In this document: piece after piece, positions 16,442 through 30,041 of the stretch
Layout of the letters: every line of letters starts with the position of its first letter
Position numbering within the stretch: the first letter of the stretch is position 1
Assembly: GCF_000739085.1 (NCBI RefSeq)
Contig: NZ_CP009110.1
Span: 5,580,001 to 5,644,000, forward strand
DNA length: 64,000 nt
Source: Amycolatopsis methanolica 239
GTDB taxonomy: Bacteria; Actinomycetota; Actinomycetes; Mycobacteriales; Pseudonocardiaceae
Direction of reading: 5' to 3'
Notes under the pieces: model-generated
What the model saw: only the letters and a program-made list of their open reading frames with translations
Told to the model about the DNA's origin: nothing
Databases searched by the model: none
Made by a program: the position numbers and the translations under genes

Positions 16442-17227
16442 TCATCGGGGGGCCTCGTACAGGCGCACGGGCTCGCCGGGCTTCGTGAGGGCCACCGTGG
16501 TCGGCAGGCGGCGGTCCGCGACCTCCGCCGCGAACGTTCGTGGCGGTGAGACCAGCAACCGCCGCATGCGGGGGGTTCGCGCCAGGCCGGGGACGGCCAG
16601 CGTGCCCCAGTGCACGGGCACCGCCACGCGCGGTTGCACCAGTGCGACCGCCTCCGCGGCCCGCGCGGGGTCCAGGTGCCCGGGCCCGAGGTTCGGCCCC
16701 CACCCCCACACCGGCAGCAACGCCACGTCCACCGGGCCGAGCTCGGCCATCCCCGGGTACAGGTCCGTGTCCCCGGCGACGTACACCCGCACCCCCGGCG
16801 CCTCCACGACGTGACCGCTCGCGCGCGCCTGCGGGCCGTGCGTGAAGCGCGGCCCCCAGCGGTGCCCGGAGTGGTCCGCCGGCACCGCGGTCACCCGCAG
16901 GTCGCCGACCGGCAACTGCTCCCCGATGTCCAGTTCCGCCACCGCCGGAAACCCCCGCCGCCGCATCCACGCGCCGGCCCCGCGCGGCACCACGATCGGC
17001 ACGTCCCGCCCCAGCAGCCGCAGCGACGGCGCGTGCAAGTGGTCGCCGTGCAGGTGGGAGATCAGCACCAGGTCGACGTCGGCGTAGGCCGCCGGATCCA
17101 GCGGCGGCACGACCCGCACCAGCCCGCCCACCGTGCGCGTCAGCACCGGATCGGTCAGCACGACCCGGCCGGCGACCTCCAGTCGGACCGTCGAGTGGCC
17201 GAGGAAACGCATCGCCAGGCCGTCCAT
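16442..17227 (-). CDS. MBL-fold (UlaG-like) metal-dependent hydrolase
   Basis: The 261-residue metallo-beta-lactamase-fold protein has the zinc motif SHLHGDHLH (H58, H60, D62, H63), further ligands in VPADHSGHRWG and VAGDTDLY, and a C-terminal His in VPVHWGTLA. This matches the UlaG/RomA/YcbX-like group, which includes lactonases and phospholipase D-type hydrolases of N-acyl-phosphatidylethanolamine. No signal peptide is visible. The reaction cannot be fixed from sequence. It is transcribed away from gltB across a 485-base divergent region and is followed by repeat cluster B. Confidence 0.85.
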   Translation of the reverse strand: MDGLAMRFLGHSTVRLEVAGRVVLTDPVLTRTVGGLVRVVPPLDPAAYADVDLVLISHLHGDHLHAPSLRLLGRDVPIVVPRGAGAWMRRRGFPAVAELDIGEQLPVGDLRVTAVPADHSGHRWGPRFTHGPQARASGHVVEAPGVRVYVAGDTDLYPGMAELGPVDVALLPVWGWGPNLGPGHLDPARAAEAVALVQPRVAVPVHWGTLAVPGLARTPRMRRLLVSPPRTFAAEVADRRLPTTVALTKPGEPVRLYEAPR

Positions 17228-17712
17228 GCCCCGAGTATCCCGGCCGGAAGGCGCTCCGCGTCCGTAACACCTTGATTACTTAATCGGACACTCACTCGAA
17301 CCGGTGAATCGATCACGGCACGCCCCAATCGACCTTTGCACAGGTCAACGCTGTTGCAGCGGTACTTCCACATCGGAGGCTGTCGCGTCAACGTCCGTAT
17401 GGCATATGCCACGAGGTCCGGTCGACGTATGTCGATAACGGCGAGTTCACACTACTGTCATAAGACCCGGCGAACCCGGGGGTAACTGGCGCGCCGCGGG
17501 AACCCACCCACCACAACCCGGGAACTCGCTGATGCGCGCCAGCGGCCCGAAGACGTGCCGACCGGCGGCCACCCAACGACGTGTGGCCGGTGTGCCGAGT
17601 CCTGCCCTCGTTCAGGCGACTCGGACTTCTGCTCTCGACTGACCATCGCGCAGGAGGGCTGTTGCGTTAACAACAGCCCGTGCCGCGCCCACGTGTGAGG
17701 AGACGGCCAGCC
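17228..17712. promoter_or_regulatory. Long structured leader and divergent promoter region upstream of gltBD
   Basis: This 485-base gap holds no credible gene. It contains a short palindromic element GTAA-N8-TTAC at 17264-17279, a hairpin at 17595-17624 (CCGAGT/ACTCGG with an inner CCTG/CAGG stem), and a perfect 9-bp hairpin at 17656-17679 (GGGCTGTTG/CAACAGCCC, loop CGTTAA). The last hairpin ends 18 bases before the AGGAG (17698-17702) that serves gltB. The serial stems suggest a long 5' leader with regulatory potential. I cannot match it to a known riboswitch, and the GTAA element is only a weak match to GlnR sites. Confidence 0.5.
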
Positions 17713-22234
<4,522 letters not shown>

Positions 22235-22242
<8 letters not shown>

Positions 22243-23686
22243 CCCCAAGGGTTTTCTGACGACGCCGCGCGAGACGCCGAAGACCCGGCCGGTGCCGTTG
22301 CGGCTGCTCGACTGGCGCGAGGTGTACGAGGACTTCGCGTCCAGCAAGCTGGAGAAGCAGGCCGGCCGCTGCATGGACTGCGGCATCCCGTTCTGCCACC
22401 AGGGCTGCCCGCTGGGCAACCTGATCCCGGAGTGGAACACGCTGGTCTGGAGCGACGACTGGCGCGACGCGATCGAGCGGCTGCACGCCACGAACAACTT
22501 CCCGGAGTTCACCGGGACGCTGTGCCCTGCGCCGTGCGAGACCGCGTGCGTGCTGGGGATCAACGACGACCCGGTGACGATCAAGCGGGTCGAGATCTCC
22601 ATCGTGGACCGTGCGTGGGAGGAGGGCTGGATCACGCCGCAGCCCCCGAAGACGCGCACCGGCAAGAAGGTCGCCGTGGTCGGGTCCGGTCCGTCCGGTC
22701 TGGCGGCGGCGCAGCAGCTGACCCGCGCCGGGCACGACGTGGTCGTGTTCGAGCGGGCCGACGCGATCGGCGGGCTGCTGCGGTACGGCATCCCCGAGTT
22801 CAAGATGGAGAAGCGCAGGCTGGACCGGCGGCTGGACCAGATGCGGGCCGAGGGTACGGAGTTCCGCACCGGCGTGAACGTCGGCGTCGACGTCACGGCG
22901 GAGGAGCTGCGGACTGAGTATGACGCGGTGGTGCTGGCCGGTGGCGCGACCGCGTGGCGCGACCTGCCGGTCAAGGGCCGCGACATCCCGGGCATCTACC
23001 AGGCGATGGAGTTCCTGCCGCTGGCGAACCGGGTGGCGTCGGGCGAGCTGGAGTCGTCGCCGATCTCGGCCGAGGGCAAGCACGTCGTGGTGATCGGCGG
23101 CGGTGACACCGGCGCGGACTGCGTCGGCACTTCGCACCGGCAGGGCGCGCTTTCGGTGACGCAGCTGGAGATCATGCCCCGCCCGCCGGAGACCCGGTCG
23201 GAGGCCCACCCGTGGCCGACGTACCCGATGATCTTCCGGGTGTCCTCGGCGCACGAGGAGGGCGGCGAGCGGCTGTACTCGGTGAGCACGCAGGAGTTCC
23301 TCGCCGACGAGGGCGGGAACCTGCGTGCGCTGCGGCTGGTCGAGGTCCGCAACGAGGGCGGGAAGTTCGTCGAGGTCGAGGGCACCGAGCGGGAGCTGCC
23401 CGCGCAGCTGGTGCTGCTGGCGATGGGCTTCGTCGGCCCGCAACGCGAAGGCCTGCTCGAGCAGCTCGGTGTGGAGCTGGACGCGCGCGGCAACGTCGCG
23501 CGGGACGCGGATTTCCGCACCAGTGTGGAGAACGTGTTCGTGGCCGGTGACATGGGCCGCGGGCAGTCGCTGATCGTGTGGGCGATCGCCGAGGGCCGCT
23601 CCGCCGCGGCCGGTGTGGACGCCTACCTGACCGGCCGGAACGTCCTGCCAGCGCCGATCGCGCCGACGGACCGGCCGATCGCCTAG
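22235..23686 (+). CDS. gltD: Glutamate synthase small subunit
   Basis: The 483-residue protein is the NAD(P)H- and FAD-binding partner of GltB. N-terminal Cys motifs for two 4Fe-4S clusters are visible (C46, C49, C54, C58 and C97, C101, C105). They are followed by the FAD dinucleotide fold ([15 protein letters not shown]) with [12 protein letters not shown], the NADPH fold ([16 protein letters not shown]) and the final FAD motif ([18 protein letters not shown]). It passes electrons from NADPH to the GltB clusters. The ATG overlaps gltB by eight bases, giving a two-gene operon. Confidence 0.97.
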
Positions 23687-23748
23687 TGCCCCGGGGCGGG
23701 CCGCCGCGGCAACGAAGCCACGACGGCCCGCTCCGAGCCCAGCCCTTC

Positions 23749-23832
23749 GCGAGCCCCACGCTCACGCACGCGAGTTCTACGTTCAGCGTGGCGAGTTCTG
23801 CATTCGACGGCGCGAATTCCACCACCGTCAAG
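23749..23832. repeat. Cluster C of the 21-nt repeat, four units
   Basis: GCGAG or GCGAA occurs at 23749, 23770, 23791 and 23812, exactly 21 bases apart. Internal units begin GCGAGTTCT, like those of cluster B. The cluster lies in the convergent gap after gltD, touching the 3' end of the membrane-protein gene. The rest of the gap (23687-23748) shows nothing beyond a short GCCCCGGGGC palindrome. Confidence 0.75.
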
Positions 23833-24272
23833 CGTCGCGCTCACGGCGGAGCAGCACCACCGCCACCAGCCCCGGGATCGACGGCGCCAGCCCCACGAGG
23901 CCGAGCCACGGCGGCACCGACTGCCCGCGGTACTCGGTGATCGTCAGGTTCGTCACCGCCAGCCGTGCCGAGCATCAGCAGCGTCACGGCCAGCGGCCAC
24001 GTCCAGCGGCGGCCGCGGCGGTGCGCCCACACCGTCCCGAGCCAGCCGAGCGCGCCCAGCACCCCTACCGTCACCAGGTACGCGGTGACCAGCGTCGCGG
24101 CCTGGCCGGCCCCGTCCGGCCGGTAAGCCGCGTACACCCCGCGCAGGTGCTCCGCCAGCGAATCCGCCCAGGCGACTGCCGCCGCGATCGTGCCCAGCTG
24201 CAGGACCAGCCCCGCCCACAGCGCCGCGGCTGCCCGGTTCGCCTTCCCGGTCCGCGTCAGCTCCACCGTCAC
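23828..24272 (-). pseudogene. Small membrane protein with a one-base frameshift
   Basis: From a GTG at 24272 (SD GAAGGGGGA just upstream) the frame gives MTVELTRTGKANRAAAALWAG with three predicted membrane helices. After WPLAVTLLMLGT it would run on into a Gly/Ala-rich tail. Moving one base at about 23964 continues instead as LAVTNLTITEYRGQSVPPW, then a fourth hydrophobic segment and a basic end (VLLRRERDA) stopping at 23828. The second version is a coherent four-helix protein, so one extra base (CC on the plus strand) is likely. Function unknown. It is divergent from a TetR gene with a shared operator and is probably controlled by it. Confidence 0.6.
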
Positions 24273-24293
24273 GCCATCCCCCTTCGCCGAAAG

Positions 24294-24321
24294 TTTGAGA
24301 CTTGGGATATCGCGTCTCAAA
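24294..24321. promoter_or_regulatory. Palindromic operator between the TetR gene and the divergent membrane-protein gene
   Basis: TTTGAGAC (24294-24301) and GTCTCAAA (24314-24321) form a perfect 8-bp inverted repeat separated by 12 bases. It ends exactly where the AGGAGG (24321-24326) of the TetR gene begins. This size and position are typical of an autoregulatory TetR operator that also controls the divergent gene. Confidence 0.7.
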
Positions 24322-24332
24322 GGAGGTGTTCA

Positions 24333-25155
24333 GTGCAACCCGAATCGACAGCCGCCTTCGGCGGGCGGCGCCGGCCACGCCTGTCCGACCAGGAGACGCA
24401 GCGACGCATGCTGACCACCGCGGCCGAGGCCGTGGGCCGCACCGGCCTGACGGTCGGCCTGGACCACCTCCCGTTCGCGGAGCTGATCCGCCAGGCCGGC
24501 GTCGCCCGCAGCGCGGTGTACCGGAAGTGGCCGAACAGGGAGGCCTTCCTCGGCGACCTCCTCCTCGAACTCGCCCGCGGCCAGGCGCCGCTCGGCGCGA
24601 CGGGCGGGGAGGCGGCAGGCGTCCTGGTCCGGCGGATCCTCCTGGCTCGGCTGGACGCGCTCACCACTCCGGACGGCCGCCGTGCCGCCACGGCCGAACT
24701 GGTTCGCGAGACCGCCTTCCAGGACTTCCGGCACCTGCTCGGCTCGCCGGTGTGGCAGACCTACCTGGCCCTGACCGCGACCGCGGCCGGCCTTCCCGAC
24801 GGGGACCTCCGCGACCAGGTCGTCGCGGCGCTGGCCGACTTCGGAGCGCACGTTCACCACCCGGATCGCGCGCAGCCACCGCGGGGTGGCGGACCTGCTC
24901 GGGCTGCGCCCGGCAGGCGTGTCGTTCGAGACCATCGCCCACCTCGGCAACGCGCTGGTGCGTGGCCTGATCACGAAGGCGACCACCACGCCGGAACTGG
25001 CGGAGCAGCGCACCGCGGCCACGATCGCCGGGGCCGCGGGCGACTGGTCGCTGCCCGCGCTCGGCCTGGTCGCGATCACGCAGACCTACCTCGAACCCGG
25101 GCCGGACACGTGGACGAGCGCCGACCTGGACCGGCTGCGCGCGCCTGGAGAGTGA
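24333..25155 (+). pseudogene. TetR-family transcriptional regulator with a one-base frameshift
   Basis: A GTG at 24333, six bases after AGGAGG, begins a TetR protein with a helix-turn-helix at about residues 30-75 (LPFAELIRQAGVARSAVYRKWPNREAFLGDL). The reading frame is lost near 24844 inside a GG pair. The other frame continues ERTFTTRIARSHRGVADLLG and reaches a natural C-terminus (WTSADLDRLRAPGE) at 25155, total about 273 residues. The full set of conserved segments suggests a recent mutation or a sequencing error rather than old decay. It presumably represses itself and the divergent membrane-protein gene. Confidence 0.7.
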
Positions 25156-25283
25156 CACGGACCCGTTCGGCCCCTGAGCCGATCGGGTGAAAACCCGCCC
25201 GATCCGTACTTGGCCGCCACTCAGCGCGACTTAGGGGCAGGTGACGGCGCCGCACACGACAGGGGCCTCGCGGCGCCGCCACC

Positions 25284-26556
25284 GTGACTGGGGTAAAGCC
25301 AGACATCCTGAAGGCGCACGTCCGGGATCGCCTCACCGTGCTGTTCCTCGGCTTCGGCGACCCCGCCGAAGCCCGCGCCTTTCTGAACGGCCTGTCCGGG
25401 CGGATGAAGTCCGCCCAGACCCACCTGCAGGAAGTCGAGGCGCACAAGCTCACGAAGACAGGCGGCACGCCCTACCTCGGCGTCGGCCTGACCGCGCACG
25501 GCTACGCCACGCTCGGCGTCACGGCGCCGGCCGACCCGGCCGTCACCGAGTGGGAGGGCAACTACCAGCAGACGATCGACGCCGTGCTCCTCCTCGGCGA
25601 CGCGACCGCCGGACCGGTCCGCACCCTCCGCCGCCAGATCGAGGCGCTGCGCCCGGCGTCGGTGAGCGTGCTGGGCGAGGAGTCCGGCCTCGGGCTCGCC
25701 AACGCCAACGGCGACGGCATCGAGCACTTCGGCTACGTCGACGGGCGCAGCCAGCCGCTGTTCCTCACCGAGGACGTCGACACCGAGCGGGACACCACCG
25801 ACGGCGTCAACGACTGGGCCCCCTCGGCGCCGCTGGAGCAGGTCCTCGTGCCCGACCCGGCCGCGCCGGACCCGACCGTCCACTTCGGAAGCTACTTCGT
25901 GTTCCGCAAGCTGGAGCAGAACGTCCGGCTGTTCAAGGAGGCCGAGCGCGACCTCGGGCTGCACGGCGAGGACCGGGAACGGGCAGGCGCGATGCTGATC
26001 GGCCGGTTCGAGGACGGCACCCCGCTGACCGTGCAGAGCGCGCCTGGCTCACACCACCCGGTCGGCAACGACTTCAGCTACGACAGCGACAAACTGGGCC
26101 AGAAGTGCCCGTTCCACGCCCACATCCGCAAGACCAACCCGCGTGGTTCGGGTGGCGCGGAGGCGCCGGAGGGCGAGCGCAAGCACCTGATGGCCCGGCG
26201 CGGCCAGACCTACGGCCGCCGCCGCGACGACCCGAACGCGGACCTGCCGCCGCGACTGCGCCCGGCGAAGGACGTCGGCCTGCTGTTCATGGCCTTCAAC
26301 TCGAACCTGGGCAACCAGTTCGAGTTCACGCAGCAGATCTGGGCGGACAACCCCGCGTTCCCGTTCCCGCCGGACGGTTCGCGGCCGGGTCTCGATCCGG
26401 TCATCGGGCAGGGCGCGCGGGCGCCGCAGAAATACGCGCCGGAATGGGGTCACAACAACGTCGTCGAGGCGACCGATTCCCATTCCACAGGCGGTCACCA
26501 TGAAGGGCGGCGAGTATTTCTTCATGCCATCACTCGCCTTTCTGCGGAGTCTGTGA
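25284..26556 (+). CDS. DyP-type peroxidase with a frameshift near the 3' end
   Basis: The protein of about 423 residues carries DyP hallmarks: the FGYVDGRSQPLF motif (GXXDG, with the distal Asp) and the heme-proximal region CPFHAHIRKTNPRG. DyP enzymes use heme and peroxide to oxidise dyes, phenolics and porphyrins. The frame starting at the GTG at 25284 would run on to 26669 with an atypical tail. One base fewer in the CCC at 26479-26481 instead gives QAVTMKGGEYFFMPSLAFL and a stop at 26556, which is the usual DyP C-terminus. No Tat signal is visible and no clear SD precedes the start. Confidence 0.8.
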
Positions 26557-26647
26557 GTGAAATTCCGACAGCCCACCGGATTCCGCCCGGCGGGGCTGTC
26601 GTCGTGATCGGGTTTCCAAGTCGCGCGCGAGGCGGTATTACTGATGC

Positions 26648-27433
26648 GTGGACAGGCATGAGCGGCTGAACACGCTGCTCGAAATGATCGGGCAGCAGGG
26701 GCGGATCGAGGTGGACCAGGCGGCGGCGAAACTGAGCGTTTCCCCCGCCACGATCCGGCGCGACCTCGATCATTTGGCAGGCCGCCAATTGCTCACCAGA
26801 GCCCGGGGCGGCGCCGTGGCCGCCAACGTCGCCTACAACCTCCCCGGCCGCAACCACGCCGACCGGCACTCGGTGGAAAAGCGCCGCATCGCCGAGGCCG
26901 CGGCCCGGCTGGTTGATCGGGGAATGGTGATCGGGTTCAACGGCGGCACCACCACGACCGAGGTCAGCAGGGCGATCGCCAGCCGTCCGGATTTCAACGA
27001 CCGCGGCAGTTCGCCGGTGCTGACGGTGGTGACGAACGCGGTGAACATCGCGCACGAGCTGACCGTGCGGCAGAGCATCCGGCTGGTCAGCACCGGCGGG
27101 GTGGCGCGGCCGCAGTCGTTCGAGCTGACCGGGCACCTGGCCGGCATGGTGCTGGAGGAGGTCAGCCTCGACCTGACGTTCATCGGCGTGGACGCGGTCG
27201 ACCCGCTGCGGGGCGCCTACGCGCACCACGAATCCGAGGCGGCGATCAACAAGCTGCTGGCGCACCGCGCGAAGAAGGTCGTGGTGGTGACCGACAGCTC
27301 GAAACTGGGCGCCTACGCGTTCGCCCGCATCTGCCCGACGCTCGACATCGACCTGCTGATCACCGACACGGCCGCCGAGCCGAGCCTGGTGTCGGCCTTC
27401 GAACTCGAGGGCGTGCGGGTGACGCTCGTCTGA
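26648..27433 (+). CDS. DeoR-family transcriptional regulator
   Basis: The 261-residue protein has an N-terminal DeoR helix-turn-helix (about residues 8-60; LSVSPATIRRDLDHLAGRQLL) and a DeoR sugar-phosphate sensor domain (VIGFNGGTTTTEVSRAI, then LTGHLAGMVLEEVSLDLTFIG and VVVVTDSSKLG). Members usually repress carbohydrate utilisation genes and respond to phosphorylated sugars. No sugar gene is adjacent, so its target is unknown. The GTG start has a TATTAC box six bases upstream and no SD, again suggesting a leaderless message. The 173-base gap after it, before cobQ, shows nothing I can name. Confidence 0.9.
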   Translation: MDRHERLNTLLEMIGQQGRIEVDQAAAKLSVSPATIRRDLDHLAGRQLLTRARGGAVAANVAYNLPGRNHADRHSVEKRRIAEAAARLVDRGMVIGFNGGTTTTEVSRAIASRPDFNDRGSSPVLTVVTNAVNIAHELTVRQSIRLVSTGGVARPQSFELTGHLAGMVLEEVSLDLTFIGVDAVDPLRGAYAHHESEAAINKLLAHRAKKVVVVTDSSKLGAYAFARICPTLDIDLLITDTAAEPSLVSAFELEGVRVTLV

Positions 27434-27606
27434 GCTGAAACCCGCTGGCCGCGTCCAGCCCGCGCTGGCACCGCCCGGCAGGCCGCGCCCGAACCGCCGC
27501 AGCCGTCGCTCGACCACACCCGCCCAGCCGAACCCCGGTGCCAGCACCGCGGGCAAGCCACGCTCACACCAGGCGCCGCGGCGCCAGCCCCGCGGGCGAG
27601 CACCAC

Positions 27607-29079
27607 TCACCCCACGCCGGGCAGCCCCTCCGGCGCCCCACGCTCGATCAACCGCAGCAAGGCATCCGTGTCCAGGCGCTCCTCGACGGCGTCCGCGAGC
27701 CGGTCCAGCATCGACTCGCGCAGGGTGGCGAAACCGGGCGCGTCCGCGGTCGGCGACCAACTCACCCCGGCCTGCGCCGCCGCCTCCGTCAGCCACGCCC
27801 GGCGGAAACCGTCGTTGTCCAGGGTGCCGTGCCAGGTCGTGCCCCACACCGCGCCGCGGCGCCAGCCGTCCAGGAACGGTTCGGCCTCCCCGGTCGGCGT
27901 CGCGCTGCCGTGGTGGATCTCGTACGCGGCGACCGCGTGCCCGCGCCACCGCGCGACCGGCCTGCCGAGCACCTTCTCCACGCTGAACGACACGCGCGTC
28001 GGCAGCAGACCCAGCCCCGGCACCGTGCCCGCGCCCGACTCGACATCGTCCACAATGGTCTCCGCCAGCATCTGGTAGCCACCGCAGATCCCCAGCACCG
28101 GCCGCCCCGCGGCGGCGCGCGCGGTCAGCGCCGGCTCCAAGCCGCGCTCCCGCAGCCACCGCAGATCCCCCACCGTGGCGCGCGTTCCCGGCAGCACCAC
28201 CAGGTCCGCGGCCCGCACGGTGTCGGGGTCCGCGGTCAGCGTGACCGTTACGCCCGGCTCGGCGGCGAGTGCGTCCACGTCGGTCGCGTTCGACGCGCGC
28301 GGGAACCGCACCACGGCAACCCGCAGACCGCCGGTGGCCTGCTGCTCGTGCCGCCAGCCCGCCGCGGCGAGCGCGTCCTCCGAGTCGATCCACACCCCGT
28401 CCAACCAGGGCAGCACCCCCAGCACCGGCCGGTGCGTCAGCTCCGCGATCCGGTCCAGGCCCGGCCGCAGCAACGCCTCGTCACCGCGGAACTTGTTCAC
28501 CACCCAGCCGGCGAGCAGCGCCTGGTCCGCGGGCTCCAGCAACGCGACCGTGCCGTACATCGCGGCCAGCACGCCGCCGCGGTCGATGTCGCCGACCACC
28601 ACGACCGGCAGCCCGAACCGCCGCGCCAGCCCCATGTTCACGTAGTCGCCCTGGCGCAGGTTGATCTCGGCCGGGCTGCCCGCGCCCTCGCACACCACGA
28701 CGTCGAACCGCGTGCGCAGCTCGTCGAAAGCCTCGAAGGCGATGCGCGCCAGCTCGCGGCGGCCGGTGGCGAACTCGCCGGCTTCCAGCGTCCCGAACGG
28801 CTTGCCGAGCGCGATGACGTGGCTGCGCCGGTCACTGCCCGGTTTCAGCAGCACCGGGTTCATCGCGGCCTCCGGCTCCACCCCGGCCGCGACCGCCTGC
28901 AACCACTGCGCGCGCCCGATCTCCGCGCCGTCGGCGCAGACCATCGAGTTGTTCGACATGTTCTGCGCCTTGAACGGCGCTACCCGCAGCCCGCGGCGCG
29001 CGAGCCACCGGCAGATGCCCGCGGTGACCAGGCTCTTCCCGGCGTCCGAAGTGGTCCCGGCGACCAGCAGGCCCCTCAT
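27607..29079 (-). CDS. cobQ: Cobyric acid synthase
   Basis: The 490-residue amidotransferase has an N-terminal ATP-binding dethiobiotin-synthetase-like domain (GTTSDAGKSLVTAGICRWL; GDIDRGGVLAAMYG) and a C-terminal class I glutaminase-type domain with Cys in LGICGGYQML and His in AAYEIHHG. CobQ amidates side chains b, d, e and g of adenosylcobyrinic acid diamide. Start ATG 29077-29079 overlaps the stop of cobD by four bases, so the two are coupled. In the cell it precedes CobD in the pathway. Confidence 0.95.
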   Translation of the reverse strand: MRGLLVAGTTSDAGKSLVTAGICRWLARRGLRVAPFKAQNMSNNSMVCADGAEIGRAQWLQAVAAGVEPEAAMNPVLLKPGSDRRSHVIALGKPFGTLEAGEFATGRRELARIAFEAFDELRTRFDVVVCEGAGSPAEINLRQGDYVNMGLARRFGLPVVVVGDIDRGGVLAAMYGTVALLEPADQALLAGWVVNKFRGDEALLRPGLDRIAELTHRPVLGVLPWLDGVWIDSEDALAAAGWRHEQQATGGLRVAVVRFPRASNATDVDALAAEPGVTVTLTADPDTVRAADLVVLPGTRATVGDLRWLRERGLEPALTARAAAGRPVLGICGGYQMLAETIVDDVESGAGTVPGLGLLPTRVSFSVEKVLGRPVARWRGHAVAAYEIHHGSATPTGEAEPFLDGWRRGAVWGTTWHGTLDNDGFRRAWLTEAAAQAGVSWSPTADAPGFATLRESMLDRLADAVEERLDTDALLRLIERGAPEGLPGVG

Positions 29080-30005
29080 CGCGCCACCGCCGCGGCCAGC
29101 GCTAGCGCCGCCAGCCCGACCGCGCGGGACAACCGGACGGCGCGCCGCAGGTCGCCCGCGCCCGGTGCCGGGCCGTCGCCGAGCGCGCCCCGGTCCTCGA
29201 CCCGGCCGGCGTAGGTGTTGACGCCGCCCAGCCGCACGCCGAGCGCGCCCGCGAAGGCGGCCTCGATCTGCCCGGCGTTCGGGCTCGGGTGCCGCGCGGC
29301 ATCGCGCCGCCACACCGCGAGCGACCGGCCAGGGCGGCCGCCCACCACGCGCGCGCACGCGGCGGTGGCGAGCGCGCCGAGGCGGGCGGGCAGCAGGTTG
29401 GCGAGGTCGTCACCGCGCGCGGCGGCCCAGCCGAACCGCTCGAAGCGCGGCGTGCGGTGCCCGACCATCGCGTCGAGGGTGTTGAGCGCCCGGTACCCGA
29501 GCAGCCCCGGCACCCCGGCCACCGCGCCCCACACCAGCGGCGCGACGACGGCGTCGCTGGTGTTCTCGGCGATCGACTCGGCCGCGGCCCTGGCCAGGCC
29601 CGGTTCGTCCAGTTCGGAGGCATCGCGGCCGCACAGGTGCCCCAGCCGCTGCCGGGCCGCGGGCACGTCGCCCGATTCGAGCCGGACGGCCATCGCCTCC
29701 CCTTCCGCCGCCAGGCCCCGGCCGCCGAGCACGGTCCACGTGGCGAGCGCCGTCACCGCGACGCGGGCGAACGGCCGCCGGGCGGCGGCCTGGGCGAGAA
29801 CGCCGAGCCCAGCCGCAGCACCGACGCAGGTCACAGCGTATGCGGCGCCGCGGGCCCGCGAATCGGCCCAGACGCGTTGCTCCAGCGCCTTCGCCGCGCG
29901 CCCGAACAGGGCGACCGGATGCCCGCGGCGCGGATCACCGAAGGCCGCGTCCAGCGCGTATCCGGCCACGAGGCCGACCGCGGTCAACGATCTTGCATAC
30001 ACCAC
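29076..30005 (-). CDS. cobD: Adenosylcobinamide-phosphate synthase (CobD/CbiB)
   Basis: The 309-residue integral membrane protein has about five hydrophobic segments and CbiB motifs: LDAAFGDPRRGHPVALFGR near the N-terminus, AAAESIAENTSDAVVAPLVW, LNTLDAMVGHR and HPSPNAGQIEAAFAGAL. It attaches the aminopropanol (phosphate) arm to adenosylcobyric acid. The GTG at 30005 lies exactly seven bases after a minus-strand TACCGT, with no SD, so the message is probably leaderless. cobQ is cotranscribed; cobU lies divergently only 36 bases away. Confidence 0.95.
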   Translation of the reverse strand: MVYARSLTAVGLVAGYALDAAFGDPRRGHPVALFGRAAKALEQRVWADSRARGAAYAVTCVGAAAGLGVLAQAAARRPFARVAVTALATWTVLGGRGLAAEGEAMAVRLESGDVPAARQRLGHLCGRDASELDEPGLARAAAESIAENTSDAVVAPLVWGAVAGVPGLLGYRALNTLDAMVGHRTPRFERFGWAAARGDDLANLLPARLGALATAACARVVGGRPGRSLAVWRRDAARHPSPNAGQIEAAFAGALGVRLGGVNTYAGRVEDRGALGDGPAPGAGDLRRAVRLSRAVGLAALALAAAVAR

Positions 30006-30041
30006 ACACGGGACGGTAGCCCGTGCACGACAATGCCGGGT
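30006..30041. promoter_or_regulatory. Compact divergent promoter pair between cobD and cobU
   Basis: On the minus strand TACCGT (30018 to 30013) ends seven bases before the cobD GTG. On the plus strand GACAAT (30029-30034) ends seven bases before the ATG at 30042 of cobU. Both spacings fit transcription starting on the first base of the start codon. No riboswitch fits in this 36-base gap. Confidence 0.5.

Noticed and set aside
16155..17270. Open minus-strand frame running through repeat cluster B into the MBL gene region
   Set aside because: It stays open because the repeat period is a multiple of three. The residues are degenerate heptads with no family, and the MBL hydrolase occupies another frame.
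17264..17279. GTAA-N8-TTAC as a GlnR binding site of gltB
   Set aside because: It lacks the second GAAAC-type half-site and the usual spacing. It is kept only as an unassigned palindrome.
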